This document shows, in pieces, positions 48,918-60,623 of a stretch of DNA of 64,000 nucleotides (position 1 is its first letter; every line of letters begins with the position of its first letter). A model generated the notes under the pieces. The model was given only the letters and a program-made list of their open reading frames with translations, was not told the DNA's origin and did no database searches. The position numbers were made by a program, and so were the translations under genes. This DNA is from Alloalcanivorax marinus (GTDB lineage: Bacteria > Pseudomonadota > Gammaproteobacteria > Pseudomonadales > Alcanivoracaceae): the NCBI RefSeq assembly GCF_016785095.1, contig NZ_JAEKJB010000009.1, positions 310,001 through 374,000 on the forward strand, read 5' to 3'.

Positions 48918-50036
48918 TTACTCGCTGCGCGCGATGATGCCGTTGGCCTCGTCCTCGCGCATTTTTTCCACCTTGGCGCGCACCATGCGTTCCAACTCGT
49001 CCACCAGCGCTTCCTGTTTGATGTGGTGGCTCTTTTCCCCATCCAGATAGGACAGGTTGTTGGGGGTGCCGCCGGTCAGGCCGATGTCCGCCTCGCGGGC
49101 TTCGCCGGGGCCGTTCACCAGACAGCCGATCACCGCCAGGTCCACGGACTCGTTGATGTCCTCCAGGCGCGCTTCCAGCTCGTTGACCGTATCGATCACG
49201 TTGAAGTTCTGCCGGGAGCAGCTCGGGCAGGCGATGATGTTGACGCCCTTCTTGCGCAGATTGAGGCTCTTGAGGATGTCGAAGCCGACGCGGATTTCCT
49301 CCACCGGGTCGGTGGCCAGGGAAATGCGGATGGTGTCGCCGATGCCTTCCATCAGCAGGCCGCCCAGGGCCACCGCGGACTTCACCGTGCCGGAGCGGAA
49401 GGTGCCGGCCTCGGTGACGCCCAGGTGCAGGGGCTGTTCGATCTGGCTGGCCAGCTTGCGGTAGGCCTGCAGAGTCATGAAGACGTTGGAGGCCTTGACG
49501 CTGATCTTGAAGTCCTGGAAATCGTAGCGGTCCAGGATCTCGGCGTGGCGCAGGGCGGATTCCACCAGGGCGTCGCTGGTGGGCTCGCCGTATTTGCGCT
49601 GCAGCTCCTTTTCCAGGGAGCCGGCGTTGACGCCGATGCGGATCGGCACGCCGTGGTCGCGGGCGGATTCGATCACCGCGCGCACCCGGTCCTCGCGGCC
49701 GATGTTGCCGGGGTTGATGCGCAGGCAGTCGGCGCCTTCGTCGGCCACCTTGAGGGCGATCTTGTAGTCGTAATGGATATCGGCCACCAGCGGCACCGAC
49801 ACCTGGCGTTTAATCCTGCCGAAGGCCTCGGCGGCCTCCATGGTCGGCACCGAGACCCGCACGATGTCCGCGCCCACGTCCTCGAGCCGGCGGATCTGGC
49901 CCACGGTGGCGTCCACGTCACAGGTGTCGGTGTTGGTCATGCTCTGCACCGAGATCGGCGCATCACCGCCCACCGGCACCTTGCCGACGTGGATCTGGCG
50001 CGATTTGCGACGCTGAATGGACAGTTCCGGTTCCAT
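48918..50036 (-). CDS. ispG: 4-hydroxy-3-methylbut-2-enyl diphosphate synthase
   Basis: 372 residues. Starts with the family-type [20 protein letters not shown], then a TIM barrel, and ends with the 4Fe-4S domain holding the Cys residues in [12 protein letters not shown] and [12 protein letters not shown]. It carries out the sixth step of the MEP isoprenoid pathway and needs an iron-sulfur cluster. ATG 50036 chosen; 20 upstream residues of the open frame lack family similarity. Confidence 0.96.
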   Translation of the reverse strand: MEPELSIQRRKSRQIHVGKVPVGGDAPISVQSMTNTDTCDVDATVGQIRRLEDVGADIVRVSVPTMEAAEAFGRIKRQVSVPLVADIHYDYKIALKVADEGADCLRINPGNIGREDRVRAVIESARDHGVPIRIGVNAGSLEKELQRKYGEPTSDALVESALRHAEILDRYDFQDFKISVKASNVFMTLQAYRKLASQIEQPLHLGVTEAGTFRSGTVKSAVALGGLLMEGIGDTIRISLATDPVEEIRVGFDILKSLNLRKKGVNIIACPSCSRQNFNVIDTVNELEARLEDINESVDLAVIGCLVNGPGEAREADIGLTGGTPNNLSYLDGEKSHHIKQEALVDELERMVRAKVEKMREDEANGIIARSE

Positions 50037-50102
50037 AACCTGCTTCCTGAAACGTTCGAGCTGTGAGGAATGTGGGCGCGCTCGTGGCGAGCGCAAGGGC
50101 GC

Positions 50103-51035
50103 TCAGGGCAAGGTCACGCGTACCACATCGCCGGAGCGCTGGCTGGGCAGGGCGAGGGATTCGCCGTTGACGCTTACCGAGGAGACCGCGGCGGCGTCAC
50201 CCACGGTGAGCCGGAACGGGGCCTCGCCTTCCAGGGTAACGCTGTCACCGGCCTGGCGCTGCCCCTGGCTGAGGGTGGCGCCGCTGGCGTCCACCACCTT
50301 GATCCAGCAGACCCGGGAGAAAGAGAGGCGCAGGCGGTCCACGCCGTCCTCCGCCGGGCGCGGCGCGGCGTCGGTGGTGTCGGCGACACCGGCATCCGGC
50401 GCGCCGGCGTCGGCCAGTTCGGACTCGTCGGACATGGAGCCCGGCAGCCGCGAGGGCGCCGGGCCGCCACCGTCCGGGCTGGCGCCGCCGTTGTCGGGCA
50501 GCGGCTCCAGGGTCTCGTCGGCGGGGGCCACCGGGTCGGTGTTCTCGGGCAGCGCGGGCTCCGGGGTGCCGCCCTCCGCCGGGGCGCTTTCCGACGCCGG
50601 CGCGCCGGCTTCCCCGGCCGGAGCCGAGGCCCCGGGCACCGCGCCGTCCCGGGGCCACAGCCACCAGCCCAGAGCCACCACCAGCGCCACCACCAGGATC
50701 AGCAATATCGGCAGGCGCCACTCCCGACCGCGCGGCGTGTCTTCCTGGGCTTCCTGGTGGCGCTCGTCCTCGGCGCTGCTTAGAGCGTCGACCTCCTGCT
50801 GGAAGCGGCGCGCCAGTTCCTCGGCGGGGAGCCCCAGAAAGCGGGCATAGTTACGCAAATAGCCCTTGATGAATGGCGGCTCCGGGAGCCGGTCGTAGTC
50901 GTCTTCCTCCAGGGCCCGCAGGTAGGACAGCGACAGCCTCAGGTGCTTGGAGACCTCGTCCTGACTCAGACCCTGCTCTTCCCTGGCCCGGCGCAAACGC
51001 TCGCCGGGTAACATGGCCTCTTCGTCCACGCTCAT
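50103..51035 (-). CDS. rodZ: Cytoskeleton protein RodZ
   Basis: 310 residues. A cytoplasmic helix-turn-helix (LRRAREEQGLSQDEVSKHL, FIKGYLRNYARFLGL, about 15-80), one membrane segment near 115-135 (LPILLILVVALVVALGWWLW), a long Pro/Ala/Glu-rich linker and a C-terminal beta domain (DUF4115-like: VCWIKVVDASGATLSQGQRQ). It anchors MreB and helps set rod shape. The stop of pilW overlaps its start by 4 bp. Confidence 0.95.
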   Translation of the reverse strand: MSVDEEAMLPGERLRRAREEQGLSQDEVSKHLRLSLSYLRALEEDDYDRLPEPPFIKGYLRNYARFLGLPAEELARRFQQEVDALSSAEDERHQEAQEDTPRGREWRLPILLILVVALVVALGWWLWPRDGAVPGASAPAGEAGAPASESAPAEGGTPEPALPENTDPVAPADETLEPLPDNGGASPDGGGPAPSRLPGSMSDESELADAGAPDAGVADTTDAAPRPAEDGVDRLRLSFSRVCWIKVVDASGATLSQGQRQAGDSVTLEGEAPFRLTVGDAAAVSSVSVNGESLALPSQRSGDVVRVTLP

Positions 51036-51829
51036 TGAGCTCCCTCCTGCCCGTTACGCCAATCCTGCCAAAGCCGGTACTCCCGGCTGCCCGGGTAGAG
51101 ATTCTGCAACGCCAGCTCATAGCTGGATTGCTGATCACGCTTGCCGAGGGCCGCGGCCAGGCGAATGCCCACCCACAACGCCTCGGCGCTCTGCGGGCGC
51201 ACGCGGCGCTCGTAGTCGCGATAGTAGTCCCAGCCCAACCGGGGCCGGCCATCGTCGTAATAGAGGCGGGCCAGCTCCAGCAGCACGGCGCTGGCACGGG
51301 GATTCAGGCGCAGGGCACGGACATAGGCTTCGCGGGCCTGCTCCGGCTTGCCGAGTGCCTTGTAGGCGGCGCCCATGTTGCTGAAAGCACTGGCGCGGCC
51401 TTCATAGCCCGGGTCGTGGGCGGCGCGCTTGAACTTGTCCAGGGCTTCCTGATAGCGCCCCTGGGAAAACAACAGCGTGCCGTAGTTGTTGAGCGCCGGG
51501 GAATAATTACGGTCGGCGCGCAGCGCCTGCCTATAGTGATACTCCTCCTGCACCGGGTCGCGCTCGTAGTTGTACAGAAGGGCCATGGCGTTTTGTGCCT
51601 GGGCGCTGTTGCCATCGAGCGACAGGGCGCGGGAGAAGTGACGCCGCGCCTCGGAGGGGTTGCCCATTTGCAGGTACTTCATGCCGGCGGCCACCCGGGT
51701 GGCCACCGCGTCCTCCACGTTGACCTCGTTCGGGTCGCCCCCTTCGGTGACGGTCATGCACCCGCCCAAAGCGCCCAGGGTGGCGGCGAGGACAAGCATG
51801 AGGACGAACTGTCGAAGCGTAGGGCTCAT
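51032..51829 (-). CDS. pilW: Type IV pilus biogenesis lipoprotein PilW/PilF
   Basis: 265 residues. Signal peptide with lipobox ([11 protein letters not shown]), then at least five TPR units ([59 protein letters not shown]). In pseudomonads this is the pilotin for the PilQ secretin. ATG 51829 chosen; the frame upstream has no signal sequence. It overlaps rlmN by 4 bp and rodZ by 4 bp. Confidence 0.93.
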   Translation of the reverse strand: MSPTLRQFVLMLVLAATLGALGGCMTVTEGGDPNEVNVEDAVATRVAAGMKYLQMGNPSEARRHFSRALSLDGNSAQAQNAMALLYNYERDPVQEEYHYRQALRADRNYSPALNNYGTLLFSQGRYQEALDKFKRAAHDPGYEGRASAFSNMGAAYKALGKPEQAREAYVRALRLNPRASAVLLELARLYYDDGRPRLGWDYYRDYERRVRPQSAEALWVGIRLAAALGKRDQQSSYELALQNLYPGSREYRLWQDWRNGQEGAQ

Positions 51830-52983
51830 TGCGCGGGCGCTGTATTGCTGTCCGGTTGTTCGGCGCGGTGGAAAATGGAAGCCTTCCACCGCTCGCTGCG
51901 GCGGGTGCGGTCCTTCACCTCGCCCACCAGCTGGCCGCAGGCCGCGTCGATATCGTCGCCGCGGGTGGTGCGCACCGTGGTAAGAACGCCATTGTCATTC
52001 AGGAATTTGTGGAATGCCAGGATGTCCGCCTTGCGGGAACGTTCGTAGCCGGCATGGGGGAACGGGTTGAAGGGAATCAGGTTCACCTTCACCGGGATGC
52101 CCTTGAGCAGCTTGACCAGCTGGCGGGCGTGCTCCGGTTTGTCGTTCACATCGCGCAACATCACGTATTCCATGGTGATGGTGTTGTGGCGATGGGTGAT
52201 GTTGTCGCTGTAACGCTTGCACGCCGCCATCAGCTCCTTGAGCGGATACTTGCGGTTGAGCGGCACCAGTTCATTGCGCAACTCGTCGTTGGGGGCGTGC
52301 AGACTCAGCGCCAGGGACACATCCAGGTCGGCGCTAAGCTGATCAATCTTGGGGATCACCCCGGAGGTGGACAGGGTGATACGGCGTTTGCTGATGCCGT
52401 AGCCCAGGTCGTCACGCATGATGCGCATGGCGTCCAGAACCGGCCCGTAGTTCAGCAACGGTTCGCCCATGCCCATCATCACCACGTTGGTGATGGGATG
52501 TTCGCCCAGGTTCTTGCGCGGCCCGAAGGAGCGGCTGGCCTGCCATACCTGGCCGATGATCTCGGCGCTGGTCAGGTCGCGCTGGAAGCCCTGCTTGCCG
52601 GTGGAGCAGAAACTGCAGTCCACGGCGCAGCCCACCTGGGAGGACACGCACAGGGTGCCGCGGCGACCGTCGGGAATGAACACGGTCTCCACGGCGCCAC
52701 CGTTGTCGGCCTCGAACACCCATTTGCGGGTGCCGTCCCGGGAGATGCCCTCGTGGAGCACCTCGGGACCGCGAATCTCGGCCACGCGGGCGAGTTTTTC
52801 GCGCAGGGCCTTGCCCACGTCGGTCATGTGCTCGAAGTCGTCCACCTGGTGGTGGTGGATCCACTTGAGTACCTGCTGGGCACGGAACTTCTTCTCGCCC
52901 ATGGCCAGGAAGAACTCCTCCATGGCGGGGCGTGTGAGTCCGAGCAGATTCACCTTGTCGGTCTGGACCTCGTGGGCGGTCAT
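51826..52983 (-). CDS. rlmN: 23S rRNA/tRNA adenine C2-methyltransferase RlmN
   Basis: 385 residues. Radical-SAM cysteines in [27 protein letters not shown] binds SAM; the catalytic Cys of [14 protein letters not shown] is near the C-terminus. It methylates A2503 of 23S rRNA and A37 of some tRNAs. The start was set at ATG 52983 ([16 protein letters not shown]), which fits the family; the longer frame upstream overlaps ndk. Confidence 0.96.
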   Translation of the reverse strand: MTAHEVQTDKVNLLGLTRPAMEEFFLAMGEKKFRAQQVLKWIHHHQVDDFEHMTDVGKALREKLARVAEIRGPEVLHEGISRDGTRKWVFEADNGGAVETVFIPDGRRGTLCVSSQVGCAVDCSFCSTGKQGFQRDLTSAEIIGQVWQASRSFGPRKNLGEHPITNVVMMGMGEPLLNYGPVLDAMRIMRDDLGYGISKRRITLSTSGVIPKIDQLSADLDVSLALSLHAPNDELRNELVPLNRKYPLKELMAACKRYSDNITHRHNTITMEYVMLRDVNDKPEHARQLVKLLKGIPVKVNLIPFNPFPHAGYERSRKADILAFHKFLNDNGVLTTVRTTRGDDIDAACGQLVGEVKDRTRRSERWKASIFHRAEQPDSNTAPAQ

Positions 52984-53005
52984 GCGTCTCCTCCAGGCAC
53001 CCGTA

Positions 53006-53437
53006 TTAGCGGGTGCGCGGGCAGATTTCCTCGTCGGCGAAGAAGTAGTCCACTTCGCGGGCGGCGGATTCGGTGGAATCAGAACCATGGACAGCGTTTT
53101 CGTCGATGGTTTCCGCGAAATCCGCGCGAATGGTGCCGGCGTCGGCATCCTTGGGGTTGGTGGCGCCCATCAGATCGCGGTTTTTCTTCACCGCGTCCTC
53201 GCCTTCCAGCACCTGCACGGTCACCGGGCCGCTGGTCATGAAAGCCACCAGGTCGCCGAAGAACGGACGCTCTTTGTGCTCGGCGTAGAAGCCTTCGGCC
53301 TGCTCACGGCTCAGGTGCAGCATTTTCATCGCCACCACCTTCAGGCCCGCTTTCTCGAAACGGCCCAGGATCTCGCCGATCGCGTTCTTGGCCACGGCAT
53401 CGGGCTTGATAATAGAGAGGGTACGCTCAACAGCCAT
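53006..53437 (-). CDS. ndk: Nucleoside diphosphate kinase
   Basis: 143 residues, standard length. [15 protein letters not shown] start, [24 protein letters not shown] active loop, and the phospho-His in the family NAVHGSDS motif. Transfers phosphate between NTPs and NDPs. Placed 22 bp before rlmN. Confidence 0.97.
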   Translation of the reverse strand: MAVERTLSIIKPDAVAKNAIGEILGRFEKAGLKVVAMKMLHLSREQAEGFYAEHKERPFFGDLVAFMTSGPVTVQVLEGEDAVKKNRDLMGATNPKDADAGTIRADFAETIDENAVHGSDSTESAAREVDYFFADEEICPRTR

Positions 53438-53586
53438 CTGTCTGATCACTCCAGAATTGCATAAGTCTTTGGGGGTCGCTGAAACCGGCGGATTATACGC
53501 ATCAAGGGCCGAATATGATACCGTTGGCCGCCGCTAACGGACCGCCGTGCCTGACCGGATTCCCCCTCGCCGCCTTATCCTCTATA

Positions 53587-53611
53587 ATACCTGAGTAATT
53601 TACTATGGTAT
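53587..53611 (+). promoter_or_regulatory. IscR type 1-like box upstream of sufB
   Basis: 25 bp starting ATACCTGAGTAATTTACTAT and ending GGTAT, close to the IscR type 1 consensus (ATA-S-YY-GACT-R-WWW-Y-AGTC-RR-STAT) with GAC to GAG and matching change on the other arm. It lies about 60 bp before the sufB start. IscR in the window (61807) is the obvious regulator. Confidence 0.55.
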
Positions 53612-53669
53612 TCCGCGAAGACCGGTACCTAAGCAGCAACCGGCACTTTGCAACGATGAGCCACGAACT

Positions 53670-55127
<1,458 letters not shown>

Positions 55128-55182
55128 GCCAACGGCCCACCTCCGTTGAACGAATCTGAATGAATTGTCTGGAAGTCGATTA

Positions 55183-55962
55183 ATGCTGGAAATTCGCGAT
55201 CTGCACGCCTCCGTGGCCGGCCAACCGATCCTCAAGGGCCTGAACCTCACCGTGAAGCCCGGCGAGGTGCACGCCATCATGGGCCCCAACGGCTCCGGCA
55301 AGTCCACCCTGGCCAATGTGCTGGCCGGGCGCGACAACTACGAGATCACCGGCGGCGAAGCCCTGTTCGAAGGGAAAAGCCTGGCGGAGCTGGAGCCCGA
55401 AGAGCGAGCGCAGCTGGGTCTGTTCCTGGCGTTCCAGTACCCGGTGGAAATCCCCGGCGTCTCCAACATGGAATTCCTGAAGGCGGCCCTGGAAGCCACC
55501 CGCGCCGCCCAGGGCAAGGAAGAGTGGGATTCGGTGACCCTGCTGCGCAAGGCCCGCGAGGCCTGCAAGCAGGTGGACCTGGACCCGCAGTTCCTCAAGC
55601 GCGGCGTCAACGAGGGCTTTTCCGGCGGCGAGAAAAAGCGCAACGAAATCATGCAGATGCTGCTGATGGAGCCGAAGCTGGCGCTGCTCGACGAAACCGA
55701 CTCCGGCCTGGACATCGACGCCCTGCAGACCGTGGCCAAGGGGGTCAACTCCCTGCGCGGGCCGGAGCGTGGCATCGTGCTGGTGACCCACTACCAGCGC
55801 CTGCTGGACTACATCGTGCCGGACCACGTGCATGTGCTGTCCGGCGGCCGGATCATCAAATCCGGCGGCAAGGAACTGGCCCTGGAACTGGAGCAGCACG
55901 GCTACGGCTGGCTGACCGACGACCAGAACGGCGGCAACGATAAAGAGGACCGGACGGCATGA
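55183..55962 (+). CDS. sufC: SufBCD ATPase subunit SufC
   Basis: 259 residues. ABC ATPase with Walker A GPNGSGKSTLANVLAG, the SufC-specific signature NEGFSGGEKKRNEIMQ and Walker B LALLDETDSGLDID. It drives the SufBD scaffold. ATG 55183 was chosen over the TTG at 55165. It overlaps sufD by 4 bp (ATGA). Confidence 0.97.
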   Translation: MLEIRDLHASVAGQPILKGLNLTVKPGEVHAIMGPNGSGKSTLANVLAGRDNYEITGGEALFEGKSLAELEPEERAQLGLFLAFQYPVEIPGVSNMEFLKAALEATRAAQGKEEWDSVTLLRKAREACKQVDLDPQFLKRGVNEGFSGGEKKRNEIMQMLLMEPKLALLDETDSGLDIDALQTVAKGVNSLRGPERGIVLVTHYQRLLDYIVPDHVHVLSGGRIIKSGGKELALELEQHGYGWLTDDQNGGNDKEDRTA

Positions 55963-57218
55963 GTGGCGACAACGCCCTGAACCTGCCCGAGGACCTTAAG
56001 ACCCGGGCTCTGGAAAACGCCCGCCAGGCAACGCCGGTGGAAGCGCTGGCGCCGCTGCGCCAGGAAGCCCTGGCGGCCCTGGAAGGCGCCGCCTTCCCCG
56101 GGCGCAAGACCGAGGCCTGGAAGTACACCTCCTTGTACGCGCTCACCGACGGCCACCTGGCGGCCCGCGCCGAAGGCGCCGCGCCGGAGGATCTGCCGCG
56201 CCTGAGCGATTACCGGCTGGTGCTGGTCAACGGTCGCCTGGATGAACGCCACACCACCCTGCCCGAGGGCGTCTCCCTGGGCCGCCGGGCAAGCCGTCTG
56301 GAGGGGCTGACCACGCCGTTCGCCCTTTACAACGGCGCCGCCCTGGAAGACGCGGTGACCCTGGACGTGGCCGCCAACACCGATGTGTCCGCCCCGATCC
56401 AGGTGCTGCACGTGAGCGCCGGCGACGCGCCCTCGCACTGCAATACCCGGCTGGAAGTGAACCTGGCCGCCGGCAGCCGCCTGACCCTGATCGAGCAATA
56501 CCTGGGCGCCGGGCCGGTGCTGACCAACGCGGTCACCGCCATCCAGGCCGCCGACAACGCCCGGCTGACCCATTACCGGCTGCAGGCCGACGCCGGCGAC
56601 AGCCTGCACATCGGCACCCTGTTGTTCCAGCAAACCGGCGTCAGCCGCATCGACAGCTACCAGTTGATGGCCGGCAACCGGCTGCGCCGCAACGACGTGC
56701 GCGCCTTCCTGGACAAGAGCGGCGCCGAGCTGAATATGCACGGCATCTTCGTGGCCCGCGACCGCAGCCACATCGACAACCAGCTGTGCGTGGAGCACCG
56801 CGTGCCGGAGTGCACCTCCAATCAGGTGTACCGGGGGCTGGCCGGAGAGAAGGGCCGCGCCGTGCTCAACGGCCGCATCCACATCCACCCGGGCGCCAAG
56901 GGCACCCTGGCGGAACTGAGCAACAAGAACCTGCTGCTCAACCCCGGCGCGGAGATCGACACCAAACCGGAGCTGGAAATCTACAACGACGACGTCAAAT
57001 GCGCCCACGGCGCCACCGTCGGCCAGCTCGACGCCCTGCAGCAGTTCTACCTGCAGTCGCGGGGCATCCCGCTGGCCGAGGCCAAGCGCATGCTCAGCCT
57101 GGGCTTCGTCAACGAGCTGATCATGAGCCTGCCGGACCAGACCGTGGCGGACTGGGCCCAACCCTGGCTGGCCGCCGAGCTCGGCCAGCGCCCGGGCGCT
57201 GACGAGGAGGCCGCATGA
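55959..57218 (+). CDS. sufD: Fe-S cluster scaffold subunit SufD
   Basis: 419 residues with the SufBD domain, including VEHRVPECTSNQVYRGLAGE and the C-terminal IPLAEAKRMLSLGFVNELI. It forms the SufBC2D complex with SufB and SufC. Its stop overlaps the sufS start. Confidence 0.95.
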   Translation: MSGDNALNLPEDLKTRALENARQATPVEALAPLRQEALAALEGAAFPGRKTEAWKYTSLYALTDGHLAARAEGAAPEDLPRLSDYRLVLVNGRLDERHTTLPEGVSLGRRASRLEGLTTPFALYNGAALEDAVTLDVAANTDVSAPIQVLHVSAGDAPSHCNTRLEVNLAAGSRLTLIEQYLGAGPVLTNAVTAIQAADNARLTHYRLQADAGDSLHIGTLLFQQTGVSRIDSYQLMAGNRLRRNDVRAFLDKSGAELNMHGIFVARDRSHIDNQLCVEHRVPECTSNQVYRGLAGEKGRAVLNGRIHIHPGAKGTLAELSNKNLLLNPGAEIDTKPELEIYNDDVKCAHGATVGQLDALQQFYLQSRGIPLAEAKRMLSLGFVNELIMSLPDQTVADWAQPWLAAELGQRPGADEEAA

Positions 57219-58429
57219 GCTTCGATGTGCAGGCCCTGCGCGCGCAGTTCCCGATCCTTGAACAGACGGTGAACGGCAAACCGCTGGTGTATCTCGACAA
57301 CGCCGCCACCACCCAGAAGCCCCGGGCGGTGATCGACGCGGTGACCGCCTACTACGAGGGCGTCAACAGCAATGTGCACCGTGGCGCCCACTACCTGAGC
57401 GACAAGGCCACCGCCGAGTTCGAGGCGGCCCGGGCCACCGTGGCGGATTTCCTCAACGCCGACCGCGAGGAAATCATCTGGACCAAGGGCACCACCGAGG
57501 GCATCAACCTAGTGGCCCAGAGCCATGGCCGCGAACAGCTCCAGCCCGGCGATGAAGTGCTGATCACCGCCCTGGAACACCACGCCAACATCGTGCCCTG
57601 GCAGCAGGCCTGCGAACGCACCGGCGCGCTACTGAAAGTGGTGCCGCTCAACGAGGACGGCAGCGTCGACGAGCAGGCCTATCTTGACCTGCTCAACGAG
57701 CGCACGCGCATTGTCGCCCTGTCCCATGTGTCCAACAGCCTGGGCACCGTGAACCCGCTGAAACGCTGGCTGAAAGCGGCCCGCGACGTCGGCGCCGTGA
57801 CCCTGGTGGATGGCGCCCAGGCGGTGGCCCATTTCCCGGTGGACGTGCGTGAGCTGGGCTGTGATTTCTACGCCTGCTCCGGCCACAAGCTGTTCGGCCC
57901 CACCGGCATCGGCGCGCTGTACGGCCGCCGCGAGCTGCTCGACGCCATGCCGCCCTACCAAACCGGCGGCGAGATGATCGAGACGGTGAGCTTCGAGAAA
58001 AGCACCTGGAACAAGCTGCCCTACAAGTTCGAGCCGGGCACCCCCAACATCGCCGGGGTAATCGGCCTGGGCGCGGCGGTGCGCTGGCTCGGCCAGCAGG
58101 ACCGCGCCGCGCTGAGCGCCCACGAAGACGCGCTGCTGGCTTCCGCCACCGAGCAGGCCGGGGCCTTCGACGGCTTGAAAATCATCGGTAACGCCGCCAC
58201 CAAGGTGGGCGTGCTGTCCTTCTTGCTGGACGGCGCCCACCCGGCGGACGTGGGCACCCTGCTCGACCAGCAGGGCGTGGCGGTACGCACCGGCCACCAT
58301 TGCTGCATGCCACTGATGGACAGCCTGGGCATTCCCGGCACGGTGCGTGCGTCGTTTTCGATCTACAATACCCTGGAAGAGGTGGACAGCTTGTTCCAGG
58401 CGCTGAAGAAGGTTCAGACTTTTCTTTGA
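57215..58429 (+). CDS. sufS: Cysteine desulfurase SufS
   Basis: 404 residues, fold-type I PLP enzyme. The Lys that holds PLP is in CSGHKLFGPTGIGALYG, and the active-site Cys is in RTGHHCCMPLMD. It passes sulfur to SufE. This is the second desulfurase here; IscS lies at 60624. 52 bp separates it from the A-type carrier. Confidence 0.96.
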   Translation: MSFDVQALRAQFPILEQTVNGKPLVYLDNAATTQKPRAVIDAVTAYYEGVNSNVHRGAHYLSDKATAEFEAARATVADFLNADREEIIWTKGTTEGINLVAQSHGREQLQPGDEVLITALEHHANIVPWQQACERTGALLKVVPLNEDGSVDEQAYLDLLNERTRIVALSHVSNSLGTVNPLKRWLKAARDVGAVTLVDGAQAVAHFPVDVRELGCDFYACSGHKLFGPTGIGALYGRRELLDAMPPYQTGGEMIETVSFEKSTWNKLPYKFEPGTPNIAGVIGLGAAVRWLGQQDRAALSAHEDALLASATEQAGAFDGLKIIGNAATKVGVLSFLLDGAHPADVGTLLDQQGVAVRTGHHCCMPLMDSLGIPGTVRASFSIYNTLEEVDSLFQALKKVQTFL

Positions 58430-58481
58430 ACCAGCGGCCTTATGTGGCCGCCCGCAACTTGCCACTCAGCAAGGTGACGCT

Positions 58482-58850
58482 ATGACCGTACAGACATTCG
58501 TACCCGGCCAGGCCGAGATTCACATGACCGACGCCGCCCGCGATCAGGCCCGTCGCGAAATCGCCCGCGCCAACGCCGGCGGCATCCGCCTGGACCTGGA
58601 TGAGTCGGGCTGCTCCGGCTACATGTACGAGCTCAACTTCGTCGAGCGACCGCAGGACGGCGACCGCCGCTTCGAGGTGGACGGCGTGGTGCTGTATGTG
58701 CCGGAAAAATGGCTGGCCATGCTCAATGGCCTGCAAATCGACTATGTGAAGGAAGGCGTCAACAGCCTGTTCAAGTTCCGCAACCCCAACGCCACCGGCG
58801 AATGCGGCTGCGGCGAGAGCTTCACCGTCGAGGATATGGACGAGATCTGA
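58482..58850 (+). CDS. sufA: A-type Fe-S carrier (SufA/IscA/HesB family)
   Basis: 122 residues. The three conserved cysteines are in DESGCSGYMYELNF and GECGCGES near the C-terminus. Delivers clusters to target proteins. Its position between sufS and sufT supports the name sufA over iscA, but the families are close. Confidence 0.9.
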   Translation: MTVQTFVPGQAEIHMTDAARDQARREIARANAGGIRLDLDESGCSGYMYELNFVERPQDGDRRFEVDGVVLYVPEKWLAMLNGLQIDYVKEGVNSLFKFRNPNATGECGCGESFTVEDMDEI

Positions 58851-58851
58851 T

Positions 58852-59412
58852 TTGGCCACCGGACCCTCTACCTTGGAACAGCGCACCGTGGTGGTGAGCC
58901 GGGACGTACCGGCGCGGCTGGTGCCGGACGGCACCCGCATCACCATCCACAAGAACAGTTTCGTGAACCTGCGCCAGGCTTTGGGCGGCACCTACACGGT
59001 GACGATCAACGGCAACATGGCGCGCATCGACGGCACCGACGCCGACGCCATCGGCCAGACTCCGCTGGAGCTGGATTTCGAGGCGCCGGAAGAAGACGGC
59101 TCGGTGCGCGACGAGGACCTGCAGCAGGTGCTGGGCACCATCTACGACCCGGAAATCCCGGTGAACATCGTCGACCTGGGCCTGGTGTACGGCTGCGACG
59201 TGATCCGCCGTGACGAAAAAAACGTGGTGCAGGTGCGCATGACCCTCACCGCCCCCAACTGCGGCATGGGCCCGGTGCTGGTGGGCGACGTGGAGGACCG
59301 ACTGGCCAAGGTGCCGAACGTGGACGCGGTGGAAGTGGCGTTGATCTTCGATCCGCCCTGGAGCCGCGACATGATGACCGAGGAAGCCCAGCTCGAACTG
59401 GGCTTGTTTTGA
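58852..59412 (+). CDS. sufT: Fe-S assembly protein SufT
   Basis: 186 residues. A MIP18/DUF59 domain with GTIYDPEIPVNIVDLGLVYG, LTAPNCGMGPVLVGDVE and VALIFDPPWSRDMMTEEAQL; the extra N-terminal part (VVVSRDVPARLVPDGTRI) marks SufT. TTG start immediately after the sufA stop. Helps maturation of Fe-S proteins under high demand in other bacteria. Confidence 0.92.
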   Translation: MATGPSTLEQRTVVVSRDVPARLVPDGTRITIHKNSFVNLRQALGGTYTVTINGNMARIDGTDADAIGQTPLELDFEAPEEDGSVRDEDLQQVLGTIYDPEIPVNIVDLGLVYGCDVIRRDEKNVVQVRMTLTAPNCGMGPVLVGDVEDRLAKVPNVDAVEVALIFDPPWSRDMMTEEAQLELGLF

Positions 59413-59423
59413 AAACGCCGACA

Positions 59424-59483
59424 CGCTTGCACGCAACACGCCAGCACGCGGCGTGTGAGCGTGGAGCGTGTTGCGTGCAAGCG
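59424..59483. repeat. Large inverted repeat between sufT and sufE
   Basis: CGCTTGCACGCAACACGC at 59424-59441 and its exact reverse complement at 59466-59483 enclose a 24-bp loop with GCACGCGGCGTGTG. The 18-bp arms would give a strong hairpin that could act as an attenuator or RNA-stability element just before the sufE start at 59497. Confidence 0.8.
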
Positions 59484-59496
59484 GAGACATTGGGTT

Positions 59497-59949
59497 TTGA
59501 GCGAGTTTAATATCCGCGACATCAAGCTGGGCCGCGACGTCACCGCCGAGGACATTTGCGAGGACCTGGAATTCCTGGACGACTGGGAAGAGCGCTACCG
59601 CTACATCATCGACCTGGGCAAGCAACTGCCGCCCATGCCGGAGGAACTGCGCACCGAGGAGCGCTTCGTGCGCGGTTGCCAGAGCCAGGTATGGCTGGTC
59701 ACCGACTATGACGCGGACGCCGGCATCCTCTATCTGGCGGTGGAATCCGATGCCCTGATCGTGCGCGGCCTGGCGGCGATCATCCTCACCGCCCTCAATG
59801 GCAAGGCGCCGCAAGAGGTGGCCGCCTACGACATGGACGCCTTCTTCGAACGCATCGACCTGCTGCGCCACCTGAGCCCCACCCGGGGCAACGGTCTGCT
59901 GTCCATGGTCGGCCGCATCAAGCAGGAAGCCGCCGCCCTGTCCGCCTGA
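59497..59949 (+). CDS. sufE: Sulfur acceptor protein SufE
   Basis: 150 residues with the SufE cysteine in ERFVRGCQSQVWL. Receives sulfane from SufS and hands it to SufB. TTG 59497 is chosen (LSEFNIRDIKL); the open frame upstream runs through the hairpin. The gene is last of the plus-strand suf operon, and its stop lies 15 bp from the convergent H-NOX gene. Confidence 0.9.
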   Translation: MSEFNIRDIKLGRDVTAEDICEDLEFLDDWEERYRYIIDLGKQLPPMPEELRTEERFVRGCQSQVWLVTDYDADAGILYLAVESDALIVRGLAAIILTALNGKAPQEVAAYDMDAFFERIDLLRHLSPTRGNGLLSMVGRIKQEAAALSA

Positions 59950-59964
59950 CCTCCTGGCAGCCTG

Positions 59965-60537
59965 CTAGACGGCGGTCAGCGAGGGCCGCCGGCTCTCCGC
60001 GCGCGTCAGCCGGAACACGAACCGCCGGTGGCCGCCGCGCACGGGCTCGTTTTCCATCAGTTCCGCCTTTTCCCCGAAATACCCGGCCACGCCGTACACC
60101 GCCCCCACCGCCAGAGCGCTCAAATCCCGGTGCGAGTGATAATACAGCTCCAGCACCCCGGGAGCGGTCTCCCGCACCTGGATGCGCGGCGGCTGGGCCT
60201 GGGGATCCTTGAGCCTCACCAGCTTCTCGTGGATATGCTCTTCCAGATTGAGCAGGAAATCCCGGGCGTCCCAGTGGGCGGGAATCAAAGACCGGTACAT
60301 CTTGATCAAAGGTGGAATGGTCCAGGCCCCGAAACTCTCCAGAAGATCGTTCCGGCACAGGCCCACTTCATCCTCGAGGGCCACCAGCAAACGCTCCAGA
60401 TGAGCATCCGGATAAAGCCGCACCGGGGCATGGGCCTGGTCCGCCAGCCCCGCGGCACGGCGCGCTCCCTCCCAAACACCAGGGCCGAAACGGTCCGTCA
60501 CGAAATGCCGGAACTGATACAGAATCACGCCATGCAT
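59965..60537 (-). CDS. H-NOX haem nitric-oxide-sensing protein
   Basis: 190 residues. Typical H-NOX features: the MHGVILYQF start, the proximal haem His at about 103 (LEEHIHEKL), and the YxSxR haem-propionate motif at 133-137 (YHSHR) followed by a Gly-rich helix. H-NOX proteins bind NO and other gases and signal to kinases or cyclases; none lies beside it. Instead iscS precedes it by 87 bp on the same strand. NO destroys Fe-S clusters, so a link to cluster repair is plausible but inferred. ATG 60537 chosen over 60561. Confidence 0.9.
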   Translation of the reverse strand: MHGVILYQFRHFVTDRFGPGVWEGARRAAGLADQAHAPVRLYPDAHLERLLVALEDEVGLCRNDLLESFGAWTIPPLIKMYRSLIPAHWDARDFLLNLEEHIHEKLVRLKDPQAQPPRIQVRETAPGVLELYYHSHRDLSALAVGAVYGVAGYFGEKAELMENEPVRGGHRRFVFRLTRAESRRPSLTAV

Positions 60538-60623
60538 GCGCCGCTCCCCTTGTCGTTTCAAGAAGCGGGAAGCAAGGCGCGGGCCAATCGCCGGAACCGC
60601 CCGGCCCGACGCTGACGCGGGTT

